Assembly: GCA_901472405.1 (NCBI GenBank)
Contig: LR590463.1
Location: 4,464,001 to 4,528,000 of the forward strand
DNA: 64,000 nucleotides
Reading direction: 5' to 3'
From: Serratia rubidaea
GTDB taxonomy: Bacteria; Pseudomonadota; Gammaproteobacteria; Enterobacterales; Enterobacteriaceae
The notes beneath the pieces were generated by a model. The model had not been told where the DNA came from and searched no databases. It saw only the letters and a program-made list of their open reading frames with translations. The stretch's first letter is position 1, and the number at the start of each line of letters is the position of its first letter. Positions 1 through 13,175 of the stretch are shown piece after piece. The position numbers and the translations under genes are program-made.

Positions 1-1417
1 TCCAGCTTCAGCGTCGGCTGACCGACGCCCACCGGTACGCTCTGCCCCTCTTTGCCGCAGACGCCGACGCCTTTATCCAGCGCCAGATCGTTGCCGACCA
101 TTGAGATCTGCTGCATCGCCTCAATGCCGGAGCCAATCAGCGTCGCGCCCTTCACCGGCTTGGTGATGCGCCCTTTTTCAATCAGGTAGGCTTCCGAGGT
201 GGAGAAGACGAATTTCCCGGAGGTGATATCCACCTGCCCGCCGCCGAAGTTCGGCGCATACAGGCCGTACTCCACGCTGGCGATAATCTCTTCCGGCGTC
301 GACTGGCCGGCCAGCATATAGGTGTTGGTCATGCGCGGCATCGGCAAATGCGCATAGGATTCACGGCGGCCGTTGCCGGTCGGCGCCACGCCCATCAGGC
401 GCGCATTCAGCTTGTCCTGCATATAGCCCTTCAGCACGCCGTTTTCGATCAGCACGTTATACTGGCCGGGCACGCCTTCATCATCGATAGCCAGCGAGCC
501 GCGACGCCCCTGCATGGTGCCATCATCCACTACGGTGCAAAGTTCCGATGCCACCAGTTGCCCCATCTGTCCGCTGAACACCGAGGAACCGCGGCGGTTG
601 AAGTCACCTTCCAGGCCGTGGCCGACCGCCTCATGCAGCAGCACGCCGGCCAGCCGGCGCCCAGCACCACCGGCATGCCGCCCGCCGGCGCGGCAACCGC
701 CGACAGGTTGACCAGCGCCATGCGCACCGCCTCTTTGGCGAAGGCGTCGGCGCGCACTTCGCCGTCGACCGTTTCCAGGAAATAGTCATAGCCGAAGCGG
801 CCGCCGCCGCCGCTGGAGCCGCGTTCACGCTTGCCGTCTTCCTCCACCAGCACGCTGACCGAAAGGCGCACCAGCGGACGCACGTCCGCCGCCAGCGTGC
901 CGTCGGTGGCCGCCACCAGCACCTGCTCATACACGCCGGTGACGCTGGCGGTCACTTCCTGCACGCGCGGGTCGGCGGCGCGGGCGACCTTGTCCACCCG
1001 GTGCAGCAGGGCGATTTTCTCTTCACGCGGCAGGCTCTGCAGCGGATCGAGCAGCGGATACAGCGCCTGATGGCGAATTTCGCCCAGCGTATGCGCCCGG
1101 CCGTCGCCCTGCTCGCGCACGATGCTGCGCGCGGCCTGGGCGCTCTGGTTCAGCGCGTTCAGGGTAATCTGGTCGGCATAGGCAAAGCCGGTTTTCTCAC
1201 CGCTGACGGCGCGCACGCCGACGCCCTGATCGATATTGTAAGAGCCGTCCTTGATGATGCCGTCTTCAATCACCCAGGCTTCGTGATAGCTGGACTGGAA
1301 ATAGAGGTCGGCATAGTCGAGTCGGCGCTCGGCCAGCTGCCCCAATACCGTATGCAGGTCTTGATGACTCAGCTTATTAGCAGTAAGTAACTGCTCACTG
1401 ACAAGCGTCAGGCTCAT
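1..1417 (-). CDS. tldD: Metalloprotease TldD, 3' end cut by window edge, one frameshift
   Basis: Zinc protease subunit that acts with TldE/PmbA, known for microcin B17 leader removal and CcdA turnover. The protein starts [11 protein letters not shown] and carries [12 protein letters not shown] and VVLGAGWP. The next frame gives the [10 protein letters not shown] zinc motif, so one base is missing at about 646-647 (CC where CCC is expected, roughly codon 257). The C-terminal frame continues through [17 protein letters not shown] and leaves the window about eight codons before the expected stop (family about 481 residues). An upstream in-frame Met at 1540 is rejected because it would lie deep inside the amidase gene, which ends 7 bases before this start. 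Last gene of a minus-strand run with the amidase and yhdP. Confidence 0.95.
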
Positions 1418-1424
1418 AATTTTT

Positions 1425-2285
1425 TCACTCTTGATTGGAGGATTTAGCTTCAGACGGCGCCTGCAGCGACGTCTGGAATCGGTTGTGTTGCCGCACCGGC
1501 ATCTTGCCGCGTATGGTGTGCAGCACCTCGGTGTCGACACGTACTTTAATCGGCGACACGGAATCGGGGTTTTCTTTCATAATATTCCCCCAGCCGTCCA
1601 CCGCCATGGTATGGCCCCAGGTACGGCGCGTCTGGCCATGACGCCCGACCTGCGCGGGCGCCAGGATCACGCACTGGTTCTCAATCGCCCGGGCGCGCAG
1701 CAGAATCTCCCAGTGCGCTTCACCGGTCACGCGGGTAAAGGCGGACGGGACGGAAATCAGCTCCGCGCCCCGATCGCGCAGCGCCTGATACAGCCCGGGG
1801 AAGCGCAGATCATAACAGATCGTCATCCCGAGACGGCCGACCGGCGTATCCACCACCGTCAGCTGCTGGCCATGCTGATAGGTATCCGACTCGCGGTAAT
1901 GGGTATGCACGTCGTTGATATCGACATCGAACATATGCAGCTTATCGTAACGGGCGCGCAGCTCGCCCTGCTCGTCGAACAGCAGGCTGCTGGTGGTGAG
2001 ACGCTGCGGGTCTTCGCGGCTGATTAACGGCATCGAGCCGACCAGCAGCCAGACGCCGTAACGGCGCGCCAGATCGCGCACCGCCTGCTGCAGCGGGCCT
2101 TCGCCTTCCCGCTCGGCATGCTGACGATACGCTGCGGCGTCGGCGAACAGCAAGGCATTTTCCGGCGTCATCACCAGTTTTACACCGGCATTGAGCTGCT
2201 TAATCTGCTGCTCAATCTGCGCCAGGTTATCCCGGACGCGATCGCCGCTGCACAGTTGTAACAACGCAATATTGGCATTTTTCAT
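1425..2285 (-). CDS. Carbon-nitrogen hydrolase (Nit2/YbeM-like deaminated glutathione amidase)
   Basis: Cytosolic amidase of the nitrilase superfamily, 286 residues and intact. The Glu-Lys-Cys triad is visible: E42 in TPEN, K115 in YDKLHMFDV and C157 in TICYDLRFP. The LHMFDV and RFP contexts are typical of the Nit/YbeM branch that hydrolyses deaminated glutathione, so that substrate is inferred from family, not shown. Its ATG overlaps the yhdP stop by 4 bases and it ends 7 bases before tldD, so the three are probably co-transcribed. E. coli K-12 lacks a gene at this spot; this placement is familiar from Serratia and Yersinia. Could be another short-chain amidase. Confidence 0.9.
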   Translation of the reverse strand: MKNANIALLQLCSGDRVRDNLAQIEQQIKQLNAGVKLVMTPENALLFADAAAYRQHAEREGEGPLQQAVRDLARRYGVWLLVGSMPLISREDPQRLTTSSLLFDEQGELRARYDKLHMFDVDINDVHTHYRESDTYQHGQQLTVVDTPVGRLGMTICYDLRFPGLYQALRDRGAELISVPSAFTRVTGEAHWEILLRARAIENQCVILAPAQVGRHGQTRRTWGHTMAVDGWGNIMKENPDSVSPIKVRVDTEVLHTIRGKMPVRQHNRFQTSLQAPSEAKSSNQE

Positions 2286-5200
2286 GACGCCTTATCCTCT
2301 TTTGGCTTACGCAACACCTCATTGATGGTCGGCTGATCCAGACTGCCGCCAATATGGTAACGAATCAGCGAAATCTTGTTCCACAGCGGCGCCAGCACCT
2401 TCGAGGCGGCGAACACCGCTGCGCCGACGATCGGGTTGATGACAAACGCGGTCGCGACCCCGACCGTGGCCGAAATCTCCGGCGCCACCACCGCCTGCAT
2501 ATCGAGCCGGCGTTTCACCAGGTCAACCTGGCCGCTCATGGCGATATCCGCCGCCAGCCCGTCCACCAACAGGTTATCGGTATGCATTATGCCATCTTTC
2601 ATCCAGATGGTGCTGCGGATGGAGTCAAAGTAGAAGCCGTTACCAAACGTGTCGCTGAAATCAAACTGTAGCTTACGCAGCAGCGCATCGAAACTGACCA
2701 GGCGCAATAACTGCCCGGCCCGGCCGCCGCCGATGCTGTCGATCTCCCCCTTGCCCATCGCCAGCTTCATGGTGCCGTTGAAGGTGTTCATCTTCGGCTG
2801 CCACGGCTGCCCGCGCCAGTGCAGGTCGAAGTCCACATCATAAGGCGCGCCCTTCAGCGGCGTGGTGATGCCGAGGAAACTGGCGGTATCGTCAATCTTG
2901 CTTCCCAGCAGTTTCCCCTTCAGCGCGGTGCGCTCTTCCTGCGCATTCTGTTTCCACAGGCCGGTGGCGCTGACGCGTCCCTTGCCGGTATCGATCAGGC
3001 CGTGCTCCAGCGTCAGCGTATCGCCGGAGTTCTTCACATCGGCCTCGACCTTGCCCAGCTTCTGCCCCAGGATCCAACAGCTCTGGCAGCGCAGCATCAC
3101 GGACGGCCAGCCGCGGAACGAGACGCGCTGCGCCGGCGCCGACGGCGGCGCGGCAAGCGGCGCCGGCTGGTCGTCGGCGAACTGCGGGTTGTAGTACAGG
3201 TAGTTGATATCGGCGCGCCACGGGCCGCTGTCGGCGATCAGGACGCTGCCGTCGACCTCTTTACCCTTGGCGCTGACGTTCACACCGCCAAACTGCTGAC
3301 GCGCCGCCAGTTCCAGCTGATGCCAGGCCTGGCCGCCCAGCAGCAGCTGCGGGGTGGTCAGCGTCACCGTGGTCGGGAAGCGGAAACTGCCGACCTTGCC
3401 CTGAGCGCCGCCCGGCTGCTGCAGCGCCGGCGACAGCAGCGCCAGCCATTTTTCGCCGTCCAGCGGCGGCAGGTGCAGCGTCAGCGAGCGGCTCTGCGGC
3501 AGCGGCGGCACGCCGCCGCCGTTGCGCCAGGCGGCGCGGTCCAGCGATACCTGCTGTTGGCCAAAGGACCAGGCGCTGTTGAAGTAATTTTGCTTACCGG
3601 CGCTGCCGTTCAGGGTGAATCCGTTAAGACCGCCCTGCACCTTGACGCCGACCGGCAACGGCTCACCCGCCGGCTTGGCGAGCGGAGGAGGTAAGTGACT
3701 GCTCACACTTTTCAGGTCGGCATTGAGATCGATCGCGTAGCTGGCGGCGCCGCCGTGCGGCAGAACGATCGCCACCTTACCGTTCCACGGCGCGCTGCCG
3801 GACAGCGCCTTCGCCACCTCCGGCGGCACCTCCGGGAACTTGCCCGGCTGCCAGTCGCCCTTCAGGCCGACATTGACCTTATAGTCCTTCGCCCCTTCAT
3901 CGGTGGTGAAGTTCACCGCCAGCGGCTGCCCAAACCAGTTTGCCGTCAGGGTATCGCTGGCCAGGTTGCCGTTATCAAAGGTAAATTTGCCGCTGACCTT
4001 CTCCAGCGTGCTCTCCAGCGGCTTCACCAGCAGCGAGTTATTATTCAGCGTCACCTCGCCTTTGGCCGCCACCTGCTTGCCGTTCAAGGGGATATCAAGA
4101 TGTAAGCGCCCACTGACATTGCCGCCAACCTGCAGCTGCTCCAGCGCGCCGCCGACGGAATCATGCAGCGGCGTCTGGGCGAAGTAGGCCTGCACCTCCG
4201 GCCCGGCCCCCGCCACGTCGGCGTCAATCAGCAAACGCTCTTTGGTGTAGTCCGGGATCACCGCGCGGACGTTTTTGCCGTCCACCTTGCCCAGTTTGGT
4301 CGCCGGCGCCTGCATCCACAGGCCGTCGTTGCGGAAATCCAGATCGATAGCCAGGTCCTTCAGCGCCGGCCAGCCCGGCTGGAACTGGAAGGTTGAGTGG
4401 CGCAGCGGCACGTACACCTCAAAATGCCCCTCATTATGTTTATAAGGGAACTGGTGCGGATTGCCGGCGTAGATCAGCGAGGCGTTATCCACCTGACCGC
4501 CCTGGATGGCGCCGCTCAGGTAGTCAACCAGATGGCTGCCCATCAGCGGTTCCGGGAAGTAGCGCCAGGCGTCGGCGCCGTCATACAGGCGGATGCCCGC
4601 CAGAATGCTTAACCAAGGCTCGCCCTTGGCCGGCTGCCGGTAACGGAAGTCGCCGTTCACCCACAGCGATTTGGCCTTCACATCCAGGTTCTGGCTGGAA
4701 AGCTCCCAGCCCTGTGCGCCATAACGCCAGTTCAGCGCCCCGCTGGCGCTGCCGATCTCCAGCGGCGCCCGGAACATATCGCCATAGGGCAAGGTGCTGT
4801 TCTGCAGGTCGAGATCCAGCCTGCCGTTTTCGACCCCGCCGCTGAGCGCGCCGCTGAAGTGGTTAACCCCCGGCAGCAGCTGCCAGTGCTGCCAGCTCAG
4901 ATCGCGCCAGCGCGCCTGAAAACGGCTTCGCTCCGGCTGTTTCAGCGGAATATCCAGCGCCAGCGTATCCACCCGCCCCTGCGGCCGGATATCTTGCCAG
5001 CGCGCCAGCATATCCGGGCTGAGGAACGAAAAGGTCGGCAGCAGCGACGACAGCCGCTCCAGCTGGATGTCGCTGGCGCGGATGCGCAGCTCTTCCTGCT
5101 GCTCCGGCCGATAAACCGGCTGTTTTCCGGCAGCCACAGCCCGGACAGCATCCCCTGCGGCCAGGCCTGACCGTCGGTTTTAATGTTCAGCTGCGGCACA

Positions 5201-6092
5201 TCCAGCTGCCAGCCGCCGCCCTGGCGCTTGACCGCCAGCGCCAAATTATCGACGTCCAGCCGGTGCGCCTCGTCGCCGACCGTCCAGCGGGCGGCGCCCT
5301 GCTTCAGTAAGGCGTTGCCGCCATAAATTTCCCCCTGCTGCACCTGCAGCCAGGCGGCCAGGCTAAAGTCGGCGCTTTCCAGTCCGGTGTTGGATTTGAG
5401 CCAGCGGCTGAACCACGGCTTCATATCGATATTATCGGCCTGCAGATAGACCGTACCGGTATTCAGCAGCCCTTTGTTATCGCGCAGGTCCATACGCACC
5501 TGCACGGCGCCGTGCTGGCCGTTAAACGTCGACAGGCTGATTTGCCCTTCGGCGCGGTGGCGCTGGTCGCTGTTCAGCCAGGTCAGCTGCGGGATCGCAA
5601 CTTCGGCGCGCGGGCCGGACGGCGTCAGGAAAGAGATGCGGCTGTCGCGCAGGTCGAAGTGATCGAACTGGTACAACAGCAGATCGCTGATGGTGCCGGC
5701 TGAATGGCGCTGCCCTTGTTTTCATCGCCGCCCAGCGTGGTATTGATATCCAGCTGCAGCTGGTAGAAGGTGAGATCGCGAAACTGCCAGCGCCAGTGCA
5801 GCAGCGACTGCCAGACATCCAGCGCCAGCGTGACCCGTTCGATATGCAGGTCGCTTTTGGCCATCGCGGCGCGCAGGTTGCGCACCTCCAGCTGCGGGCC
5901 AAAGTTTTCCCACTGGCCCTGAATAAAGTCGGCCTGCACCGGCACGCCGGAGATCGCTGAAATTTTCGCCAGCAACTGGGGGCGATAGCTGTTCAGTTCC
6001 GGCAGCGCCAGGCGCAACCCGCTGATCAGCAACGCCACGGCGACAATTAACGTGGCGCCTGTTGCCAACAAAATCCCAGGCAGTCGCTTCAC
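2282..6092 (-). CDS. yhdP: AsmA-like phospholipid transport protein YhdP, two frameshifts
   Basis: Very large inner-membrane-anchored AsmA/TamB-type protein that moves phospholipid towards the outer membrane. The GTG start (RLPGILLATGA...) leads into one N-terminal membrane helix and a long periplasmic domain, and the C-terminus has the conserved AsmA-like region. Total is about 1270 codons, as expected. Two single-base losses split it: about 5696-5697 (after GSAIQP, a C missing on the plus strand) and about 5122-5126 (after WLPEN, one base missing in a T run). Each repair joins the reading frames without a gap in similarity. It sits between rng and the nitrilase gene, as in relatives. These are almost certainly sequence errors. 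Confidence 0.93.
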
Positions 6093-6169
6093 TCTATCTC
6101 CTTGCTTCCGCTGCCCGGCAACGGGAATGAATGGGCTCCGCATGCCGAACCCCGCCAATCACAGCCGAC

Positions 6170-7639
6170 TTACATCATGACGACGTCAAACTGTTCCTGG
6201 CTGTATAACGGTTCAATCTGTACTTTAACCTGCTTGCCGACGAAGATTTCCACCTCCGCCAGCGCGTGCGACTCTTCGCTTTTCAGCGCTTCGCCCACCG
6301 CGGCCGACGCGTAAACCAGGAAACGGTCGGTATCATAAGCATGGTGCACGCGGACGATTTCGCGCAAGATTTCATAGCATACCGTTTCAACCGTCTTGAC
6401 CGTGCCGCGCCCGTTACAGGTAGGACAGTCGTTGCACAGCACATGTTCAATACTTTCGCGCGTGCGTTTACGCGTCATCTCCACCAGCCCCAGCTGTGAA
6501 AAACCGTTGATGGTGGTTTTGACCCGATCCTTGCCCAGCGCCTGCTCCAGCGAGTGCAGCACCCGGCGGCGGTGCTCTTCATTATTCATGTCGATAAAAT
6601 CGATAATGATAATGCCGCCCAGATTGCGCAGCCGCAGCTGACGGGCGATGGCCTGCGTCGCTTCAATGTTGGTATTGAAAATGGTTTCGTCGAGGTTACG
6701 GTGGCCGACAAAGGCGCCGGTGTTGATATCGATGGTGGTCATCGCCTCGGTCTGATCGATGATCAGATAGCCGCCGGACTTCAGCTCCACCTTACGCTCC
6801 AGCGCACGCTGGATTTCGTTTTCCACGTCGTACAGATCGAAGATCGGCTGGCTGCCGGTATACAGCTCCAGCTTGCCGCTGATGTCCGGGATATATTCGC
6901 CGGTGAACTCCGTCAGCAGGTCGTGCGTCAGGCGCGAGTCCACGCGGATGCGGTCGAGCGCCGCGCCGGCAAAGTCGCGCAGGATGCGCTGCGCCAGCGC
7001 CAGCTCGCCGTACAGCATGTATTTGGTCTGGTTGCGCTTTTTGCGCTCCATCACCTTGGTCCACAGGCGCTTGAGGAACGCGGCGTCCTGCGCCAGCTCT
7101 TCATCGCCGATGCCTTCCGCCGCGGTGCGGATGATAAAGCCGCCCAGCTCATCGCAGTAATCGGCGACGATTTTTTTCAACCGTTCGCGCTCGGCCTCGC
7201 TTTCAATGCGCTGCGAGACGCCGACGTGCGCCGCCCCCGGCATAAACACCAGGTAGCGGGACGGCAGCGTAATGTCGGTGGTCAGACGCGCGCCTTTGGT
7301 GCCCAGCGGGTCTTTCACCACCTGCACCACCAGATCCTGCCCCTGGCGCACCAGTTCGGCGATGTCGCGCACGTGGAAGTTTTTCCGTTCGTCGCCCGCC
7401 ACGCACTCGGTGTGCGGCATAATATCGGAGGCGTGCAAAAACGCCGCCTTCTCCAGGCCGATATCGACAAAGGCCGCCTGCATGCCCGGCAGCACCCGGC
7501 TCACCCGGCCTTTGTAGATATTGCCGACGATACCGCGCTTGGATTCGCGCTCAATGTGGATCTCTTGCAGGATGCCGCCGTCAATATAGGCAACCCGCGT
7601 TTCAGACGGTGTGATATTTACCAGTAGCTCAGCGGTCAT
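6170..7639 (-). CDS. rng: Ribonuclease G
   Basis: Single-strand endoribonuclease of the RNase E/G family that matures the 5' end of 16S rRNA and degrades some mRNAs. It has 489 residues, the same as E. coli. The N-terminal S1 RNA-binding domain (about residues 35-125) includes GNIYKGRVSRVLPGMQAAFVDIG. The catalytic DNase I-like part has TTIDINTG and IIIDFIDM, whose Asp residues bind Mg. The Zn-link CPTCNGRG follows. Intact, starting at ATG 41 bases after the maf stop. The maf-rng pairing is conserved in enterobacteria, downstream of mreBCD. Confidence 0.97.
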   Translation of the reverse strand: MTAELLVNITPSETRVAYIDGGILQEIHIERESKRGIVGNIYKGRVSRVLPGMQAAFVDIGLEKAAFLHASDIMPHTECVAGDERKNFHVRDIAELVRQGQDLVVQVVKDPLGTKGARLTTDITLPSRYLVFMPGAAHVGVSQRIESEAERERLKKIVADYCDELGGFIIRTAAEGIGDEELAQDAAFLKRLWTKVMERKKRNQTKYMLYGELALAQRILRDFAGAALDRIRVDSRLTHDLLTEFTGEYIPDISGKLELYTGSQPIFDLYDVENEIQRALERKVELKSGGYLIIDQTEAMTTIDINTGAFVGHRNLDETIFNTNIEATQAIARQLRLRNLGGIIIIDFIDMNNEEHRRRVLHSLEQALGKDRVKTTINGFSQLGLVEMTRKRTRESIEHVLCNDCPTCNGRGTVKTVETVCYEILREIVRVHHAYDTDRFLVYASAAVGEALKSEESHALAEVEIFVGKQVKVQIEPLYSQEQFDVVMM

Positions 7640-7680
7640 GTCTTCTCCTCAGAGCCGGTCGCTCGCGCATGCTGCCGCCC

Positions 7681-8264
7681 TCAACCGGTTCTTACCTCTC
7701 GTAATGCGACAAAATTACTGAGCAGCTCATGTGTTTCGACCAGCGGTAGCCCCATCACGGCGTGATAGCTGCCGGTGAGGGTCCTGACGAAACAACCACC
7801 CTTTCCCTGAATCCCATAGGCGCCCGCTTTATCCATCGGTTCGCCCGTTGCAATATAATCGGCGATATCCTGCTGCGACAGCGTGCGGAAGGTCACATCG
7901 GTGACCACCTGCTGGCACAGGATGTCCTGCCGGTCGGCAATCGCCACCGCGGTAATCACCTGGTGCTGCTTGCCGGACAGCAGGCTCAGCATCTCTGCGG
8001 CGTGCGCGGCGTCGTGCGGTTTTTCCAGCACCCGCCCGTTCAGCACCACGATGGTGTCAGCGCCGAGCACCGGCCGGTCTTCCGCCGCCAGCGCCACGCC
8101 CGCGCGCGCCTTATCCTGCGCCAGGCGGCGCACATAGCTCTCCGCGCTCTCCCCCGGCTGCCGCTGTTCTTCGGTGTGGGTCAGAATAATGTCGAACGGT
8201 ACGCCAAGCAGCGTCAGCAATTCACGCGACGGGGGGAACCTGAAGCCAAATAGAGCGAAATCAT
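7681..8264 (-). CDS. maf: Maf-type nucleotide pyrophosphatase (dTTPase/UTPase) YhdE, one frameshift
   Basis: House-cleaning nucleoside triphosphate pyrophosphatase of the Maf family; this subfamily prefers dTTP/UTP and modified bases. The N-terminus [13 protein letters not shown] carries the Maf signature, then a base is missing at about 8226 (a G on the plus strand), after which [11 protein letters not shown] continues. The active-site Asp lies in VLGADTIV, with further family motifs [12 protein letters not shown] and [17 protein letters not shown] [13 protein letters not shown]. The repaired length of about 195 residues is typical. It lies between mreD and rng, matching E. coli order. Start chosen as the ATG that gives the full signature motif. 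Confidence 0.92.
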
Positions 8265-8285
8265 AAACTCCCCTTTTTTACGTCG

Positions 8286-8774
8286 TTATTGTACGGCGAA
8301 CTGGCGGCGAATCTTGCGCATCAGCAGGAACAGCCACGGCCATAAAATGCCGTTAACCACACTACTCCAGAACACTTCCGGACGGAAAGAGACGTTGATC
8401 ACTAAAAACTCCACCCAGAACACCACCACGTCCATCGCCAGCGACAGCAGCATCACGATCAACGCCTGCTGCCACAGCGCCATATTGCGGAACAGCTGGA
8501 ATTTGAACGCCACCAGATAGGCGATAATGGCCAGCGCCAGCGCGCGCACGCCCAAGGTCGAGCCCAGGATCAGATCGATGATCAGCCCCAGCACAAAGCC
8601 GGTGCCGACGTTGACCCGGTGCGGCAGCGCCATCACCCAATAGATCAGGATCAGCACCACCCATGAAGGACGGAACATATAAATCTGCTCCGGCCACGGC
8701 ATAATCTGCAGCACCAGCGCGATCAGGAAAGAGAGCCAGATGATCCAGCGCCCGTGACTACGGTAACGGTTCAT
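8286..8774 (-). CDS. mreD: Rod shape-determining protein MreD
   Basis: Integral inner-membrane protein of the elongasome; it helps connect MreB filaments to the periplasmic wall machinery. 162 residues, same as E. coli, with about five hydrophobic segments and the family C-terminus [18 protein letters not shown]. Its ATG overlaps the mreC stop in TGATG, which suggests translational coupling. Intact, and the last mre gene before maf. Confidence 0.96.
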   Translation of the reverse strand: MNRYRSHGRWIIWLSFLIALVLQIMPWPEQIYMFRPSWVVLILIYWVMALPHRVNVGTGFVLGLIIDLILGSTLGVRALALAIIAYLVAFKFQLFRNMALWQQALIVMLLSLAMDVVVFWVEFLVINVSFRPEVFWSSVVNGILWPWLFLLMRKIRRQFAVQ

Positions 8775-9792
8775 CAGCGCGCTCCTGCCGCGGCGGGCGG
8801 CGTGGCGGCCGCAGACGGCGGCGTCACGGCTCCGATAGCCGGCGCAGGAACAGGCGCCGGTGCCGGCGGCCCCATAGCGTCGGCCGACGGCAGCACGTGC
8901 GGCATCATCTGCATCAGGCGCTCATTGGCGACGCGGTGTACTTCATCCGGCTGCAGCGGCATATCGCCGTTGCGATCGGCGCCCCACAGCAGCAGCAGAT
9001 AGCGCAGCCGCTGCAGACCAGCGGTCGGACGCGCCTGAATCACCGTATAGGCGCGCTGATTATCCACTTTCACCGAGGAGACCACCGCCACCGGATAGCC
9101 TTCCGGGAAGCGTCCGCCCAGCCCCGAGGTCACCAGCACGTCGCCCACGCGAATATCGGTGTTGCCCGGCAGGTGCTCCAGCTGCAGATCGTCGGCGCAG
9201 CCGCTGCCGGCGGCGATCACGCGGATATCGTTGCGCAGTACCTGAATCGGCAGCGCGTGGGAGGCGTCGCAAATCAGCAGCACGCGGCTGGTATATTTGG
9301 CCACCGCCACCACCTGACCGACCACCCCTTTATCGCTGATCACCGGCTGGCCTTCATAGACGCCGTTATCGGAGCCTTTGTCGATCACCACCTGATCGCT
9401 GTACGGATCGGAGCCGGCCGAGATCACCTGGGTGACCATCTTCTGTTCGTCCTGACGCAGCGGCGAGCGAGCAGTTCACGCAGACGGGCGTTTTCCTGCT
9501 TGAATTGACCGAGAAGAAGGGTATCGCTGCCTTTCAGCAGCAGCTCCTGCCGCAAAGCGCGATTTTCGAGTTCCAACTGTTGGCGAGTTGCCAGCGTATC
9601 CGAGACGCTGTCCAGAACCTTACGCGGCCCGTTGGCCAAAAAATAGAAAGGGCTGACTGCGGTATCCATATAGTTTCGTATTTTTACGAACGTACCGAGC
9701 CGGCTATCGGCAACGACCAGGCCAATCGCCACGATCACCGCCAAAAAAAGTCGCAGTTGCAGGGAAGGCCCCCTGCTAAAAATCGGCTTCAT
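8774..9792 (-). CDS. mreC: Rod shape-determining protein MreC, one frameshift
   Basis: Bitopic elongasome scaffold: a short cytoplasmic N-terminus ([14 protein letters not shown]), one membrane helix, a coiled coil (about residues 60-105) and a periplasmic beta domain. A base is missing at about 9468, within [17 protein letters not shown], and the rest is continuous from [15 protein letters not shown]. The proline/alanine-rich tail near 8800-8870 is longer and less conserved, as usual in Serratia and relatives. MreC is essential in rod-shaped enterobacteria under normal growth, so the break is best read as an error. Follows mreB and overlaps mreD. Confidence 0.95.
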
Positions 9793-9876
9793 AAATTATG
9801 CGAGTTCCTCGACAACAGAAGGAGGCAGCGTACAAGATGCATTGATCTTAGACGATACCTCCTTCATTGGGGCTGA

Positions 9877-11240
<1,364 letters not shown>

Positions 11241-13175
11241 TTAAACGCGATAACGACGCGAATATTTTTTGCGCCCGACGTCAATCGGCTCCGGCGAGGC
11301 AAAAAAGTCGCCCTGTCCGCCGTGGATCCCACGCTCTTTTAGCGTCTGCCATTCGCTGCGCGTACGCACGCTGGCGGCAAACAGCCGCGCGCTGGTGCCT
11401 TCGCAGGCGCTGGACAGGCTCTGCACAAACAGCTGATTCTCATCGCGCTTATCAATACTGCGCACCAAACCGGGATGCAGTTTTACGATCTCCACCTGCA
11501 ACGACTTGATATACGCGGTGCTGACTACGGTTAACCCCGCCTGAGAAACCGCCAGGCGGCAGCCCAGCCCCGCAATCAGACGCAGCACCGGGCGTAAACG
11601 GTCGATATGTTGACACACATCCGCCTCTGCAAGTTCAATCAGAATACGTTGCCGATGACTTTTTTCGCACTGCAGCAGCGTATCGCGCAGCCAGTTCTGA
11701 AACGAGCGCTGTAATAATGAATCAACGCACAGCGGAAACGCCAGCGTCTCTTCCGGCCACAGCGCCAGCAGCGGGATCAGCCGGCTCACCTGCAGGCGAT
11801 CGTAACGCTCCGCCAGCCCAAACTGTTTCACCAACGGCATATATTCAGCAGGAAGCAACTCTTGAGAGCCGTCATAAACACGGCTCATTATTTCCCGGTG
11901 ATGCACCTCGCCCTTCACCGTCACCGCCGGTTTTTGATACAGCCGCGGGCCGCCCCGCTCCAGCATCTGCTCCAGCAGGGTGCGCCACTTAACGCTGCCG
12001 CGCCCCTTCTCCGGCACCTGACTGTCGTACACATACCAGCCGTTTTCACCCTGCAGCGTCGCGTGACGCGTCGCCTGTTCGGCGCGGTCAATCACCTGTT
12101 CGGTCGTCTGGCCGCTGCGGTAGGCGACAATGCCGATATGCAAAAAGGCTTCGCGCTCAATCAGCGGCGTTGCGGGCAGCGCATCGATAGCGTTGACTAA
12201 CTGCGCGGCGATGCCGTCCGCCTCTTTCAGCGTGCGGTGCGGCAGCAGTACGGTAAAATCGCTGTGGAAATAGCGCGCCAGCAGCGCCGACGGATAGCGC
12301 AGCACAAAGGTGGACAGCAGATTGACCAGCGAATACATCAGCTCCTGCACCATGGCGGCGCCGTGGGTTTCACGCAGCGTTTCAAAATCCGGCAGGCGCA
12401 CCATCATCACAATGCCGTGCGACCCCTCCTCCTCCAGCTGCGTGGTCAGCTGATTGTCGAAAAACAGGCGGTTATTCAGCCCGGTTTTGGCGTCCTGGGC
12501 AGCAAAGGCGCGGATCAGGGTGTCCACCCGCGTCCGCTCCTCACGCGCCTCGGCCAGATCCGCCAGCAGGCGATCCAGCGCGCTGCTGACGCTCGGCGGC
12601 CACTCCCGCATGTCGCCCTGCATCACCTCTTCACGCTCGCCGTTCAAAATGCGCCGCGCCCGCCAGGCCAGACGGTCTTCTCCGTCGGCCTGCTCACGCA
12701 GCCAGCGCAGGCTGAACAACAGCACCACCAGCATCACGACGATCGCCAACGTGACGGCCAGCGTCGAACGCAGCGAGTAGCCATCGCTGGCGAAGGGATC
12801 GAGATAGGTGATATTCAGCGTACTGCCGGGGTGCTGCATCAGCGGCAAAGAGGTGTAGCGGTGGCTGCTGGACGCGATCCTGGGCTGGCTTGTCAACGCT
12901 GGCAGTTCATAGTTGAGCAGAATGCCGCTGGCGCTCTCAACGCGCAGTTCCACAATGCCGAGCGGCCTCATCACCAGCGGCAGCCACTGCGTCTGCGCCT
13001 GCAGCGAGTTATGCAGCATCGCCTGGTCCAGCGAGGTGACCAGCGCATCGAAGCGGCGCTCCATGCGCTCCTGAGTCACATAAAAGAAGCTGTACGAGCA
13101 CCCCATCAGCATAAAGAACATAGCCAGCGCAACGAGCAGGGTGATCAGTGCAGAGAGTTTGGTAGTAAATCGCAT
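11241..13175 (-). CDS. csrD: RNase E specificity factor CsrD
   Basis: Membrane protein that promotes RNase E decay of the small RNAs CsrB and CsrC and so tunes the CsrA system. 644 residues from MRFTTKLSALITLL. Two membrane helices (about residues 6-28 and 130-155) enclose a periplasmic domain. A HAMP-like segment, then degenerate GGDEF (YFHSDFTVLLPHR where GGDEF would be) and degenerate EAL domains follow, which is the CsrD hallmark. The C-terminus GGQGDFFASPEPIDVGRKKYS is conserved. I chose Met at 13175, not 13226, because the E. coli protein starts MRLTTKFSA. Intact. Confidence 0.95.
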   Translation of the reverse strand: MRFTTKLSALITLLVALAMFFMLMGCSYSFFYVTQERMERRFDALVTSLDQAMLHNSLQAQTQWLPLVMRPLGIVELRVESASGILLNYELPALTSQPRIASSSHRYTSLPLMQHPGSTLNITYLDPFASDGYSLRSTLAVTLAIVVMLVVLLFSLRWLREQADGEDRLAWRARRILNGEREEVMQGDMREWPPSVSSALDRLLADLAEAREERTRVDTLIRAFAAQDAKTGLNNRLFFDNQLTTQLEEEGSHGIVMMVRLPDFETLRETHGAAMVQELMYSLVNLLSTFVLRYPSALLARYFHSDFTVLLPHRTLKEADGIAAQLVNAIDALPATPLIEREAFLHIGIVAYRSGQTTEQVIDRAEQATRHATLQGENGWYVYDSQVPEKGRGSVKWRTLLEQMLERGGPRLYQKPAVTVKGEVHHREIMSRVYDGSQELLPAEYMPLVKQFGLAERYDRLQVSRLIPLLALWPEETLAFPLCVDSLLQRSFQNWLRDTLLQCEKSHRQRILIELAEADVCQHIDRLRPVLRLIAGLGCRLAVSQAGLTVVSTAYIKSLQVEIVKLHPGLVRSIDKRDENQLFVQSLSSACEGTSARLFAASVRTRSEWQTLKERGIHGGQGDFFASPEPIDVGRKKYSRRYRV